Shown: piece by piece, positions 24,304 to 35,064 of the stretch
How positions within the stretch are numbered: position 1 is the stretch's first letter
Layout: the number at the start of each line of letters is the position of its first letter
Assembly (NCBI GenBank): GCA_033065855.1
Contig: JAVXUO010002690.1
Coordinates: 186,001 to 250,000 of the forward strand
Source: Escallonia rubra
Lineage: Eukaryota; Streptophyta; Magnoliopsida; Escalloniales; Escalloniaceae
Direction: 5' to 3'
Length of the DNA: 64,000 nt
Notes under the pieces: generated by a model
What the model was told of the DNA's origin: nothing
The model's database searches: none
Seen by the model: the letters and a program-made list of their open reading frames with translations, nothing else
Position numbers and translations under genes: made by a program

Positions 24304-26514
24304 TGTTCCCAACCTATTTTGGTCACACCTAAAGGCTCAATGGGGTCCCAATTTCTATGACACGTCCGCACAAGCAACAGTCAATATTCAACGCTCGCAA
24401 CCGGTTAAAGCGTGCACGCTCAAGTCACGTGCACTTCTCACTTTTGTTACGTTACTTCGTCACTAAGAAACTCATTTTCGCGCGACACCTTATCACGCTT
24501 CGACCGCCGCACATCGCATATTGTCCGTCGGCCCGCCATGGCACTTGCCCAAGGAAGTGGGCATTGGCCTTCCCCTTGGGGTTGGCCTCGATCTTGGCCT
24601 TCCCCACGGGGTCGGCCTCGGCCTCCCCTTAAAGGTTGGCCTTTGGTGTCCATACTTAACACCTTCACTTCTCTTCAAGGGACCATACATCACTCCACGA
24701 CCCCGTCGCCCGGACTTCACTCCGTAACCCCGTCGCTCGTCGCCCGGACGTCATTTCTGCGACCCCTGTCGCCCGTCGTCCGGACGTCGCCGGCGCCCGT
24801 GCGCCAACTTCGCGACGCTCATCGTCCATCGCCCGTACGTCGTCTCCGCGACCTCCGTCGCCGACATCCAGGCGTCGCACTCTAACAGTCCGCCGCGCCC
24901 GTGCGTCGCACCGCTGATACAGCCGTGCCCCCAGGCTCTCTATCACACAGACGTGCCACCGGCACCTTACTCAAGCCGTCGCGCCCGTGTACCGCGCCAC
25001 TAACACAGACGTGCCCCCGACACCTCACTCACTTCATCGCGCCCATGCCCCATAATCATGTTACATGCCCCCCGGGCACCACACTCATTCACCACACCAT
25101 GCACACCTTGCCTTGGTTGTGGAACATGCTTCGACCCACTCTCCGGAGTGTACATCATCCTGCGGGAATAGGCGACTCCTCTGAGACACTATCTCTGCCA
25201 GGGAGCTCTAAGTGCTCTAGCATGAAGACTCCCCTTCCGCCAGGTAGACGGCTCCTCTGGGATGCTACCTCGGCCCATCAGGTAGATGGCTCCTCCGGGA
25301 TGCTACCTTGACGCGCTCCGAGTGCTTCAGCACAAGGACTCACCCGCAGGGATAGACGACTCCTCCGGGACACTATCTCTGCCAGGGAGCTTTTCAACTC
25401 CCCTTCTGCCAGGTAGACGGATCCTCCGGGATGCTACCTCGGCCTGTCATGTAGACGGATCCTCCGGGATGCTACCTTAACGCGCTCCGAGTGCTCCGGC
25501 ACAAGGACTCACCTGCAGGGATAAGCGACTCTTCCGGGACACTATCTATGCCAGGGAGTTTTTTAACTCCCCTTTTTGCCAGGTAAACGGTTCCTCCGGG
25601 ATGCTACCTTGACGCGCTCCGAGTGCTCCGGCACAAGGACTCACCCGCGGGGATAGGCGACTCCTCCGGGACACTATCTTCGCCAGGGAGCTCTAAGTGC
25701 TCCGGCACGAAGACTCCCCTTCCGCCAGGTAGACGGCTCTTTCAGGATGCTACCTCGGCTCGCGGAATAGATGATTCATCTGGGACACTATCTCTTCCAG
25801 GGTGCCTGCGTGACTGGCTGACGTGCTCCGGCACTGGGGGCTTGCGTCAACACCCCTAGGGACTATGACCCCCGGGTGACTCCGAGACGGGAGCAGGTCT
25901 TCGGAGGGCATCGCGCCTAGTTCACCTGGCAGTTGGGCGACGGGTCTTCCCCACCGCTGCCAGGCCTGTGGGACTCCGCAAGGGCTTGGATTGGTGGCTA
26001 GATCAAGGGGTGTTCTCTGGCCACACCGACGCTGTGGGAGCCAGTCTTTCCAGACAGACAGAGCGACGCTGTGAGGAGTAGGCCAGGTGAATATGCGATC
26101 CGACAGTCCGTGGAGCACCGGCACCCGTGGACCCCCCCGGTGACTTGTCACTCTCGGGGAGCGCCACGTGTCAGTTAATGACATCATCATCTCAATCTCT
26201 ATAAATAGAGGTCTTGAGAATTCATTTGGGATGGAACTCTCATATTTTCACTTTCTTACTTTAAAATCCTAGAGAGAGAAACATACAGGACCCTGACTCT
26301 GGACCTAAGCATCGGACTGTGACTGTCGTCGTGTATTCATCATGCGCCATCGCCCTCGCAGCACTGCCACCCTCAGGCTCTGTCTAGGAAGCCCTTGGTC
26401 TTTGCCCTTGCTCCACCCTTGTTGTGTCCCACATCAGTACACTTGGCATCTGATTCGGACTGCATTCCTTGTGGCACCTCCACGTCGACTGCGAACCAAC
26501 TTTCCTTGACATCA
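24304..26514 (+). mobile_element. Solo LTR, GC-rich gypsy family (same as 43581-45798)
   Basis: Starts TGTTCCCAACCTATTTTGG and ends TTTCCTTGACATCA, matching the complete LTRs at 43581-45798 and 48986-51395. Length 2211 bp. Flanks CACAT (24299-24303) and CAAAT (26515-26519) differ at one base, consistent with a slightly decayed 5-bp TSD around a solo LTR left by LTR-LTR recombination. It contains the CCTTGGCC-type repeats (24560-24650), a GTCGCCCGGACGTC stretch (24700-24880) and the long repeat (25160-25790), then TATAAATA at 26200-26207. Confidence 0.88.
25160..25790. repeat. About 160-bp tandem repeat in the solo LTR, about 4 units
   Basis: Units follow the pattern CTCCTCCGGGACACTATCTC, CCAGGGAGCT, CCAGGTAGACGG, CTCCGGGATGCTACCT and GCTCCGAGTGCTCCGGCAC. 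Copies differ by internal deletions. The same array occurs in the two LTRs of the complete element. Confidence 0.85.
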
Positions 26515-26988
26515 CAAATTCAATCAATTGTGTTACAGCAGCGACTAAAACTTTTTACATGCAACTTTTGGGACCCTTCGACATGACATCTTGGATTCGT
26601 CTGCATTGTTGTGCATCAACACGTGGTGATTATGGCGGTGATAGTGCTGGTTGTTTTATGTGAGGTGTATGGTGCATGGTAATGGTGGTGCAATTCAGTT
26701 GGGTTTCTGGAGAAATTCAATTGGGTGTAAATCCAAACAAGCTGCAAAGAAACTCAATTATTTTCAGACTTTTTTCCTAAAAGTCGTGAAGATGGAGGGG
26801 ATAATTGTGGTGATGGTATTGGCAATTTTAAAGGCAGTGGTGGTCGTAGAGGTGAACACAACGACATATAGCGCCCAAGATGATTCAGACCTGGAATAGA
26901 CGGTTGTACCCTTGTCTGTTTGTGCATTGCAACAATAAGCAAATCTTAAGGTTTTGAAAGCTAATGCCTATTGTAACAATAAGCAAAT
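26515..26988. other. Short intergenic segment, nothing recognised
   Basis: Mixed sequence between a solo LTR and a Mutator-like MITE. The phrase AACAATAAGCAAAT occurs twice (about 26931 and 26975). Confidence 0.4.
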
Positions 26989-27628
26989 GGGGGATAGTTA
27001 CAACAATGTCTCTGAGGCTATGGTGAAATTATAGTCAAGAATACTTAGTTTCAATGTGTGACATACCGTGACCAAAACTGTTAAAATAGTAACACTTGTC
27101 ATCCGTCTGAATTCCGTCCAAATAGTGTACTTTTTATGATGTCATCATTACGTATTTTCAAAATGGCAATGCTGCCCTTGTACTATATATATTGAATAAT
27201 TTTTAAAATTTTCAAATTAGGATTTCAAACCCTAAACTTCAAATTAAGGTATCAAACACGCCCACCCCCCTGCCGTCGCCCCCACCGCCTTTACATCACC
27301 TCAAATCCATGGAACCACCAATTAATTGCAAATGAACACAGCTGCTTGATCTACACGAGGGGGGAATCAATTCGATGATTACTGTAAGGTTAGGCAAGGC
27401 AGGGGCTGCGTTGGGGTTGGGCAAAGGCGAGGGTGGGGATAGAGACAATAGTGGTATTTGAAAGAAAATAACCTTCTAACTTAAGGGTAATAAATTCATC
27501 TTTTAAAAATCAGTTAGATTTTTTAAGATTTCGTTTTGGTCAACGAATATAAGTGTAATTTGTCCACATTAATGTCTGTAATTTTACCCTAACTTTAGGA
27601 ACATTGCTGTAATTATCCTTAAGTTAAT
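26980..27628. mobile_element. Mutator-like MITE with long terminal inverted repeats
   Basis: Element 26989-27619. The 5' end GGATAGTTACAACAATG.. and the reverse complement of the 3' end GGATAATTACAGCAATG.. match over about 43 bp with roughly three quarters identity. Flanks TAAGCAAAT (26980-26988) and TAAGTTAAT (27620-27628) agree at 7 of 9 positions, fitting the 9-bp duplication of Mutator-type elements. The interior is non-coding. Confidence 0.6.
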
Positions 27629-29816
27629 ATTAAGGTTTGGAATGCTAAGTAATGTTTGAATGTTTGAGTCTCAAGTATAACTTTTGAAACATCACACATT
27701 TACGGTGTAGTTAAGCCATAAAAGAAAGTATCAAGCCTCACCGAATTTCTTAGCTAATAAATTAGAATTTTGCTCTGAACTCAAATTCGTGAATTCCATC
27801 TCTACAAACACTATCTTTCAACCACATCAAGACATGGACGTTTACTAGAATACAATGGCTAAGGCGCTAAACCATCCAAAAACAGAAAGCTCTTCTGGAT
27901 CCTCCCTTTCTGTCCTAACATCCATGAAATCTACTACACATATATATTATTTGCATTTGCATTTGCATGATAACAAAAATCATTATCAGAACAGGCTACT
28001 AAGCAAGCGTGTTCAAAAATGGGCCACGCTTTCAGTGGCAAATACCAACATTCTGAAAAGTGGGTTTCATTTTCAGGTAATAAAGCTAGAACCAAAGCTG
28101 TTAAAATCGCATCAATGGTGGGTCACGCTTCTCTCTTTTCAAGTCATATCAACAAAGATTTTGCTCATTTATACTACAAAGTTTCAATATAATAATAACA
28201 TTGTGATTTAAATTAAAGGTGGTTACTGGAATATTGAAGTGGACTGCACAGTGAAAAGGGTACGACCAGGGCTTGGACGCTCCCCTTCACGCAGTGGGTG
28301 CGCTTGTGAGCTCCGTATGCTCTCCTGAGCACGTTATTGTAATAAGGGAAAGGTGTTGCAGAGAAGAAAGACTGCAACTACATACACGAGAATAGTGTCA
28401 AAATTCAAATTTTCAAAAAGAAATGGATTTTAGGTTTGTCCTTTAACCCTAAGGGGGAAATTACAACATTTGAAAGTCTTATATGGCTCAGCCAAATTAT
28501 AAGATGTCCTTGTGAGTAGATTAACGTTGGATGGTTTGAACTAATTAATAGTCTCGATCTATGGAGTAGATGGTGAAACGATTATTCAATTCGTCACTCT
28601 TAGTCCTGCTGCCTATGCCTCCTCGATCTCATCTACCGGTAAAAAATAGCCCGAAAATATGCAATTTTACTCCTTTGTGCTGAAGTTGAATGTGTTCGTT
28701 TATCATGCATTTTCGTGCAAAAAGGGTTTTCTTTTGGTTTTAATAGATAAAACTAGATTTAATTATACCATTAACCATTTTCGGAAGGCATAGCTTCACC
28801 AAGCAACAAACATAAAACACCAAAGGCGTCAAGGACCATCCCGTACCAAGCTGCTCCTACACGATCAAGAGACACTAGGCATGTAGAAAGGCCTCCTCGT
28901 GACCACAAAAGGTCATCCTAGCTATCTTTCTTCACCTGTTACTTCTAGTTGTCTACGGGTAGCATGATCAGTTATTTTTTTTATTTTTTATTTTTTTTTA
29001 GAATGTGAAAACTGCAATTGTGTATGCCGTGTATTTGGAAATGCCATAAATCATTGGGGTCAATTTTCTCTGAAGAATGAGATTGGAACAAAATTTTGAT
29101 TTTTAGTCCAACGACCCATAATATCACAGACTTATTAAACTATTTTATTTATTTATTTAGATCCATGTTAGTTTTGATCTCCTGTATATAATGTTTTCAC
29201 CCCATATAAGGTTTATATGTTTTTTCTTTATAAAGTTTCTATTTTGTTCATTAACAGGGTCCGAAAACGAAGAAAGCCGTGACCTTTACCTCGCACTCAA
29301 AGAAATACAGATTTTATTGTTAATATCATCATTCATAATGAGAATTTCCGGAAGTGAATCAGAGCGAGGAGAAGAACCCAACTCAGATTTCTATGAGCGC
29401 CCTTTTTTTGGTAGTAACATGAAAAACCTAATACAAAAGTGCATTAAGAAGTTAAGTGGCAAACTAAAATTACAATATTCATATGAAAAGCAGTGAAATG
29501 CCCGAGTATACGTTGGAGTGTACATCATTGCCCGCTTCTTCTTCTTTCCTAAATATTTGTGACAAGCTATCTATGTGGCAAAAGTAAATTTGAGGAAGGT
29601 GAGGTAATAATAAAGTAATAATACTTCTTTGTAAGTATAAAATGTCATAGGTTCGAATCTTACGAGAGGTGAATTATATGTGGACCACGAGAAATTGTAT
29701 CATAGTAATTAAAAAACAAAGGGAAACGACAACAAGGAAAAACGTATGAGATTTTCCTGTTTCCACCCCGTTGAAAAATTGCAAAAAACTCCACTATTTT
29801 CTTAGAGTTTTTTCTT
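27629..29816. other. Intergenic, no gene recognised
   Basis: AT-rich. Frames at 27855-28211 and 29191-29496 show no domain, no convincing exon borders and no codon pattern I trust. A GGTTCGAATCT B-box-like sequence at about 29651 could belong to a SINE, but no A box or border was found. Confidence 0.45.
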
Positions 29817-30084
29817 CTCCCTCCGTCCAATTTAATTGCTCGATTTTGATATAAGTAATATATTATGTGTTTTTCATTATATATTGGGAGGGAGGGTAGA
29901 GTGGGCTAGGAGGAAGAAAAAAAAAAGGTTGGTGGATGTGCAGATCGAGAGAAATAAAATGAATAAAGTTTAAAAAGACTAAATAAGGAAAATCACATAT
30001 AGAATCTTTTCTAACATGAAAAGTGGACAATTTTTTTAAACAGTTTAAAAATAAAAACTGATCGCTTAAAGTGGGATGAAAAGA
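29817..30084. mobile_element. Stowaway MITE (Tc1/mariner type)
   Basis: Begins with the canonical Stowaway end CTCCCTCCGTCC and ends with the decayed inverse AAAGTGGGATGAAAAGAG, followed by TA. Length 268 bp. The 5' flank is TT rather than TA, so one target base has changed. Confidence 0.65.
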
Positions 30085-30741
30085 GTAATTTAAACTAACT
30101 CTAATGCCACAATTGTAGCGCCATTGTCAAAATGATTCTAACTTGGGAATAATAATACGTTATTTCAAATAACAGTATATTTTAGATTTGATAAGTCGAA
30201 TTCTAGCATGAATTTTGAGTTTTATATAACAAAAAAGAGGAAATTATTCGGAATCAAGCCGAGGATCGGCTGAAGAGGAAGTTAGTAAACCGGATCGACG
30301 GCCGAGGAGACAGTCAAAAGATCGCGTCAAAATCTGTCAGTCGGGGCACACGTGGACTCTTCTTAATGTTTTGTCGTTTAGTAATGTGATGGCGGGCCGC
30401 CGAGACGGACCATTATATCGCGATATTCATCGGGGACTCGCCAATATTTAAAAGGAGAATGTAATGAGTACCTCACTCGGGCAGAGTGAATGTACAACTC
30501 ACTGAGTGTGAGACACAGCTGTCCAACTCATTAAATGCATTAAAAAAAGGAAAGGGTGCACAATAAAACCGTTTATTTACAGAGAGCAATAGGTAAGGAA
30601 AGACTGGCCAAGTTAAGGTAGTTTTAGTCATTTCAAACATTTATTAGTGGTACAACATTCCTTTATAAAACCAATTTTTGTCTATGTACAATAGAACCTC
30701 TTCTGTCAACTTTTTTCAAAATTTTAATGCAGAAATATATA
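30085..30741. other. Intergenic; possible LTR fragment
   Basis: A GC-richer segment at 30240-30540 (GCCGAGGATCGGC, CAGTCGGGGCACACGTGG, ATTTAAAAGGAGAATG) has the feel of an LTR U3/R segment, but no TG/CA borders, PBS or duplicate was found. Confidence 0.35.
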
Positions 30742-31102
30742 ATCTTTCCATCTCACAAAAATTGATTATATTTTATTTTTATGTTATCTCATAAAAGTTG
30801 ATTACTTACCAAATCAAAAAATATTCTGCTAATATTTTTATATATATTTTTCTTTTTATGTAATATTGATTCTATTTCTCTCTCCACATTTAACTCTTTA
30901 CCAATTCATTTTATCTCTCTTGGTCTAGTTTCTTACACTTGTTTATTCTATTTCTTTCACCACATTTAATACTCTACTAACTCATTTTTTCTCTTCTGAT
31001 CCACTTTCTTCTCCTCCTCTCTCTAAAAGGTAGAATGAAAAACACACAATATATGATATAAATATTTAATCTGCATCGATTTATGTAGGACGGAAGGAGC
31101 AT
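30742..31102. mobile_element. Stowaway-like MITE
   Basis: Flanked by TA on both sides. The 5' end ATCTTTCCATCTCACAAAAA and the reverse complement of the 3' end ATGCTCCTTCCGTCCTACAT are related. TCTCATAAAAGTTGATTA and CTTTCTTCTCCTCCTC-type inner repeats are typical of decayed Stowaway copies. Confidence 0.5.
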
Positions 31103-31425
31103 TACACATAAATTTGTGTTGAAATCAAATAAAATGATAGATAAGTAAATAAAATTTGATAAGTCAAACTAAGGTAAGAATGATGAGTAAGTCAATACTT
31201 ATATGGATTGAAAGTATCTTACGAAGTTTTGAAAGATCTTTCTTTGACTTTCTATCACACATGCACATTTCCGGTATACATTGTAACTAACGAGAACCAA
31301 AATCAATTTATATTAGAGACGCATAAATCAACAAATGACTGACTGCTTGTATACTTGAACCAAAATTGAATTTGAACAAACTTTGGCTCCTACACAGGTT
31401 GTAAGAATTTTCCTTCAACGTCATG

Positions 31426-31564
31426 TATAGTAACAATTAATAGTCGCTAAATGTTTCAAGCGACTTTTCTTCTAACACTTTTAGCAACAATTATTAGCAG
31501 CATTTTTTAGCGTCACTAAATAAAAGTCACTAGAAACATTTAGAGATAATTAATTGTCGCTATA
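31426..31564. mobile_element. MITE, TATAGCGA family (139 bp, best copy)
   Basis: The 5' arm TATAGTAACAATTAATAGTC.. and the inverse of the 3' arm TATAGCGACAATTAATTATC.. match over about 43 bp with few differences, so the element folds into a near-perfect hairpin. Same length as the copy at 12869-13007. Confidence 0.75.
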
Positions 31565-33560
31565 TAAGGGGTAGGAGGAAGATTCCTCCAACCGGGGTAG
31601 CAGCCAATTTTTTTTCCATTGAATTTCTACAAAGGACAAGTACTACTACTACCAGAATGAATATAAGAACTCCTTAAACTCATACACCCAGACATTAAAT
31701 TTACTAATCAGGACATTTGATTTGATGCTAATATTACCTAATGAAACACTGCACAAAACTAATCGAGACATTTAATTTGATATTGAAGTCTAATTTGATA
31801 TTGAACACACACTAATTCATGTATGTTCCATATTGCGTGGTCTTTGTGTGGGTCTCACATCATCATATTCTAAATTTCACCAAAAATACCAAAATCGAAT
31901 GTTATAGGTCTCACATAGCTCCACAAAAGTTCTAATTTGATTGCCAAGAGTATACACCAAAGGCAAGATGCATATATTAAGCTTCACATGTAAATAACAT
32001 GATCTAGTGCTGAGAATCTAGAAGTGAAATTGTCACTTAATGAGCATTGTTGTCGCTCAACACAATTGTTTTTTACTAAATGTAAAATATATATTTCAAA
32101 GTCCATTATGAAACCAGTAAAACAACCCGGGGGGTGGTGGGTGAATTAGGATTTTTAAAAATTAATGAAAAATTTAAACTAAGCATAATTATAAATCTCA
32201 ATAAAACCAAGTAATACTTTAATGAAGATGCTAACTACACAATTTCAAGTAATTATAGAGTAATAAGTAAAGAGATTGAGTTATAGATACTTGATAAGGT
32301 GATTTAAATGGTTCGGCTTGAACTACCCTCAAGCTTACATCCACCTCTTCAAGAAAGTCTCTTGCAAAAGTACTAGAATCCACTAGCAACAATCTTCTTC
32401 CGGATCAAGATTAAAACCCTTACAATACTTGGTGATATCCCCACACCAAGCACAAGCCTTATCCACAAAGATCAATTGTGTACAAAGAAACTCTCTTGAA
32501 AGAAAATGAGTATAAATGGAGCTTTAGTACAATAGAGAGATGAGAGATTTGATGACTTGAAGAATACTCACTCTCAATCAAAGAATTGCTCACAAAGATG
32601 CTCTCTTTTATGTAGAACCGTGAAGTTGAAGAAAGAAAAATTTAATCTTTGAGCCCTGATGTTTCTCTAATGAATGGATGCTTATAATGTGATTTTCATA
32701 GTGTATGATGAAACACTAGATCATTTTTATAAGGAGGATATGAAATATAGTCGTTATAAATTATATGAGCAAAACTATTATTACAGTCGACTGTATTTCA
32801 AGTGCAGTTGACTGGGTTCCCTCTAAACTAGCCGTTAGAATCTTGTCCTAAAAAATAGCTGTTCAAATTGAATTTTCACCAATGCAGTTGACTAGATTGT
32901 AATGCAGTCGACTGTATTGTCCTACTACCTATCAACTGCTTCACAGAACCCCTTTTCTTATTTTCGACATAACTTTCTCTAGAAAAATTAAATTGAGGTG
33001 CCGTTTTTTGCATTGAAAGATAATTAAAAGTTTTATCAGTTTAGCACCAAAAATATTTTTGAGAAAATCTGAGTAAGCTCCAAAGTTCACTCATTTTCAA
33101 GAACTACACTTGTGTGAATGGTTATGAACTCACATGCAATGCATAAATGTATCCTAATGTCTTTTTAGGTCATAGTCATCAATCCAAGCATCAAATCAAG
33201 ACTACCTACATAATAGTAAAGATCAATCATAATCGATAGTAACTTAGCCTATGCATTCTTTGTTATTCTTTGACATAAGACTTGATGAAACTTCTATAAC
33301 ATGTCCATTATAGCTCTAAGCTTCTTTGACTTTAAGCCATCTATCCAACTTCTCAAATATGTCTTAATGAGCGTGCATGTATATATTTACTAAGAATACA
33401 CTCAAAGCATAAATTAGAACATAATTAATGTGTAGTTATCATCAAAACAAAATGTAAACCTAAGTTATCCAACCATACGGCTAACACGTTATTTGTTTCC
33501 TCCTCATAACAAAGCGTTCCACTTTTCCAAACATCCAAACAATTTACATATGACATGACT
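31565..33560. other. Intergenic with an LTR-like dispersed repeat
   Basis: From about 32120 (CCCGGGGGGTGGTGGGTGAA) to about 33470 the layout resembles a frequent plant LTR-like repeat: a GGGGGGTGGTGGGTGAATTA start, short exon-like AAGTCTCTTGC phrases, and four CAGTCGACTG / CAGTTGACTG palindromes at 32780-32930. True borders, TSD and PBS were not found, so family and ends are uncertain. Confidence 0.35.
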
Positions 33561-33576
33561 AGTCTTGCAATCTTCT

Positions 33577-33889
33577 CCTCAACCTGCTCGCTCTTTGGCC
33601 TACGTTAACTTGGCCATTCGACATGCATTTCAATTGGTCATTGATTTACATCTATATTATGTTATTATTGAGCTTGACTCTCTTGCTGCCCTAGCTATGC
33701 TTCGCACGCTGATGCCAACGGCCAATGGCTATCACACCTCCCGTGCGACTGCATGACATTAGCGATTCACTGCACCCACATCCAGTTCACCTTTTGTTAT
33801 TGTGATGCTAACTTAGTTGCTGACCAATTAGTCAAGATTGATAGTCTTGATATTAGTATGTCTGCTTCTTTTGTACACCCTCAGGCTTG
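33577..33889 (+). pseudogene. LINE RNase H domain relic
   Basis: Reads LAYVNLAIRHAFQLVIDLHL then YYVIIELDSLAALAMLRTL (the 'E.DS' acidic motif), and after a frameshift HIQFTFCYCDANLVADQL (the 'R..N..AD.La' motif, with the arginine replaced), ending PQA and a stop at about 33889. This is the C-terminal half of the RNase H domain that ends many plant LINE polyproteins. The rest of a LINE is not seen. Confidence 0.65.
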
Positions 33890-34815
33890 ACTCTCTCCTC
33901 TTCAAATTTTTTTTTTGGTAGAATTTTTTTTTGGTAGAAACACTGCACGTTGAGATAGGTATGGAGGAGTTTTGCCGCAAAGGGTTTCTTCGTGTAAACA
34001 CTGCACGTGCATCCTCTTGACATAACGTAAATATCTTTAGCTTGTGACAAGAGAAAAAGAATAATAAAATAAAAACAAACGTTGGATTAGTAACCATAAA
34101 TTATATAGCATACAAAAATATTTGCTATTTCAATGTGACACCACTTGATGCTCGATCAACATAAATGTTAATTTGCATTATGGTTTACCGCTAAAGATTT
34201 AGTTTTCCTTCATGGCATCTAAAGTAACTTATCCAAAGCGTCGCACTACGCGCACTTTCCTCTAAACCTAGTAAAAATAAAGAATATCATATATTTATAC
34301 ATAGATCGAATCATATTCCAAACTACGTTGACAAATTCATGGTTAACTTTGATAGAATTTCACCACTTCAATAAATTCTGATATCAATTTTTACTCGTCT
34401 TGTACAACATACTTGCACACCGTGACAACAATGTTCAAGCATCGCGAACTAACAACACATAAATTGCAAATCCTCTTGCCAAAATTCTGTGATGCAAAGA
34501 GCTGAACCACGCGGAAAACCCTACTTTGGTCCAGCAAAGGCAGCACAGCACGGTTCTCGTGTAGCCTGGCTGGCTTGTCCTCTTTCTTTTTCATTTTTTT
34601 AGCAACCAAACTGTTACTAACATAGCTTACCGGAGTACAAAATTACATTCAACCATCACTGCAGCTCCCCCCTCTCTCTCTCTCTCGTACAGAAGTAGGC
34701 AAGTCTAGAGAGAGAGAATGAGAATCAAAGTCCTCCTCCCTTCTCCCACAGACAAGATTGCCTGCTACTAATTTTAGTACTACTACACAACAGTCTTACA
34801 CGTCTACAGTTCTTC

Positions 34816-34848
<33 letters not shown>

Positions 34849-35064
34849 CCCCTATTATTTAATAGCTCCCCGCACATCATATCATAATAGCTATTAATTT
34901 ATCACCACCGTTGCCTCGGCATCGTAAACCCCAGATTTGAATCCCCAATATATGACCTCCCCCAAACTTTTTCCAGTTCGAAAAATCTTGTGTCCACTTG
35001 AGTGAAATAAATCTCCATATCTCCACAAAGCCCCCATCAAAGCTTTCAAGAAGTTTGTCAAAAT
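33890..35064. other. Upstream region of the TRM-like gene
   Basis: Contains a CT repeat at about 34672-34686, (CA)n at about 34818-34847 and AT-rich sequence. The last few hundred bases before 35065 probably hold the promoter and 5' UTR; the start site was not identified. Confidence 0.45.
34818..34847 (+). repeat. (CA)n microsatellite in presumed 5' region
   Basis: Uninterrupted CA dinucleotides read directly, about 220 bp before the start codon of the TRM-like gene. Confidence 0.9.

Noticed and set aside
20783-26514. Pairing 20783-22717 and 24304-26514 as the two LTRs of one element
   Set aside because: Their repeat arrays differ entirely, the second has its own near-matching TSD, and the space between holds a TRIM rather than PBS and gag.
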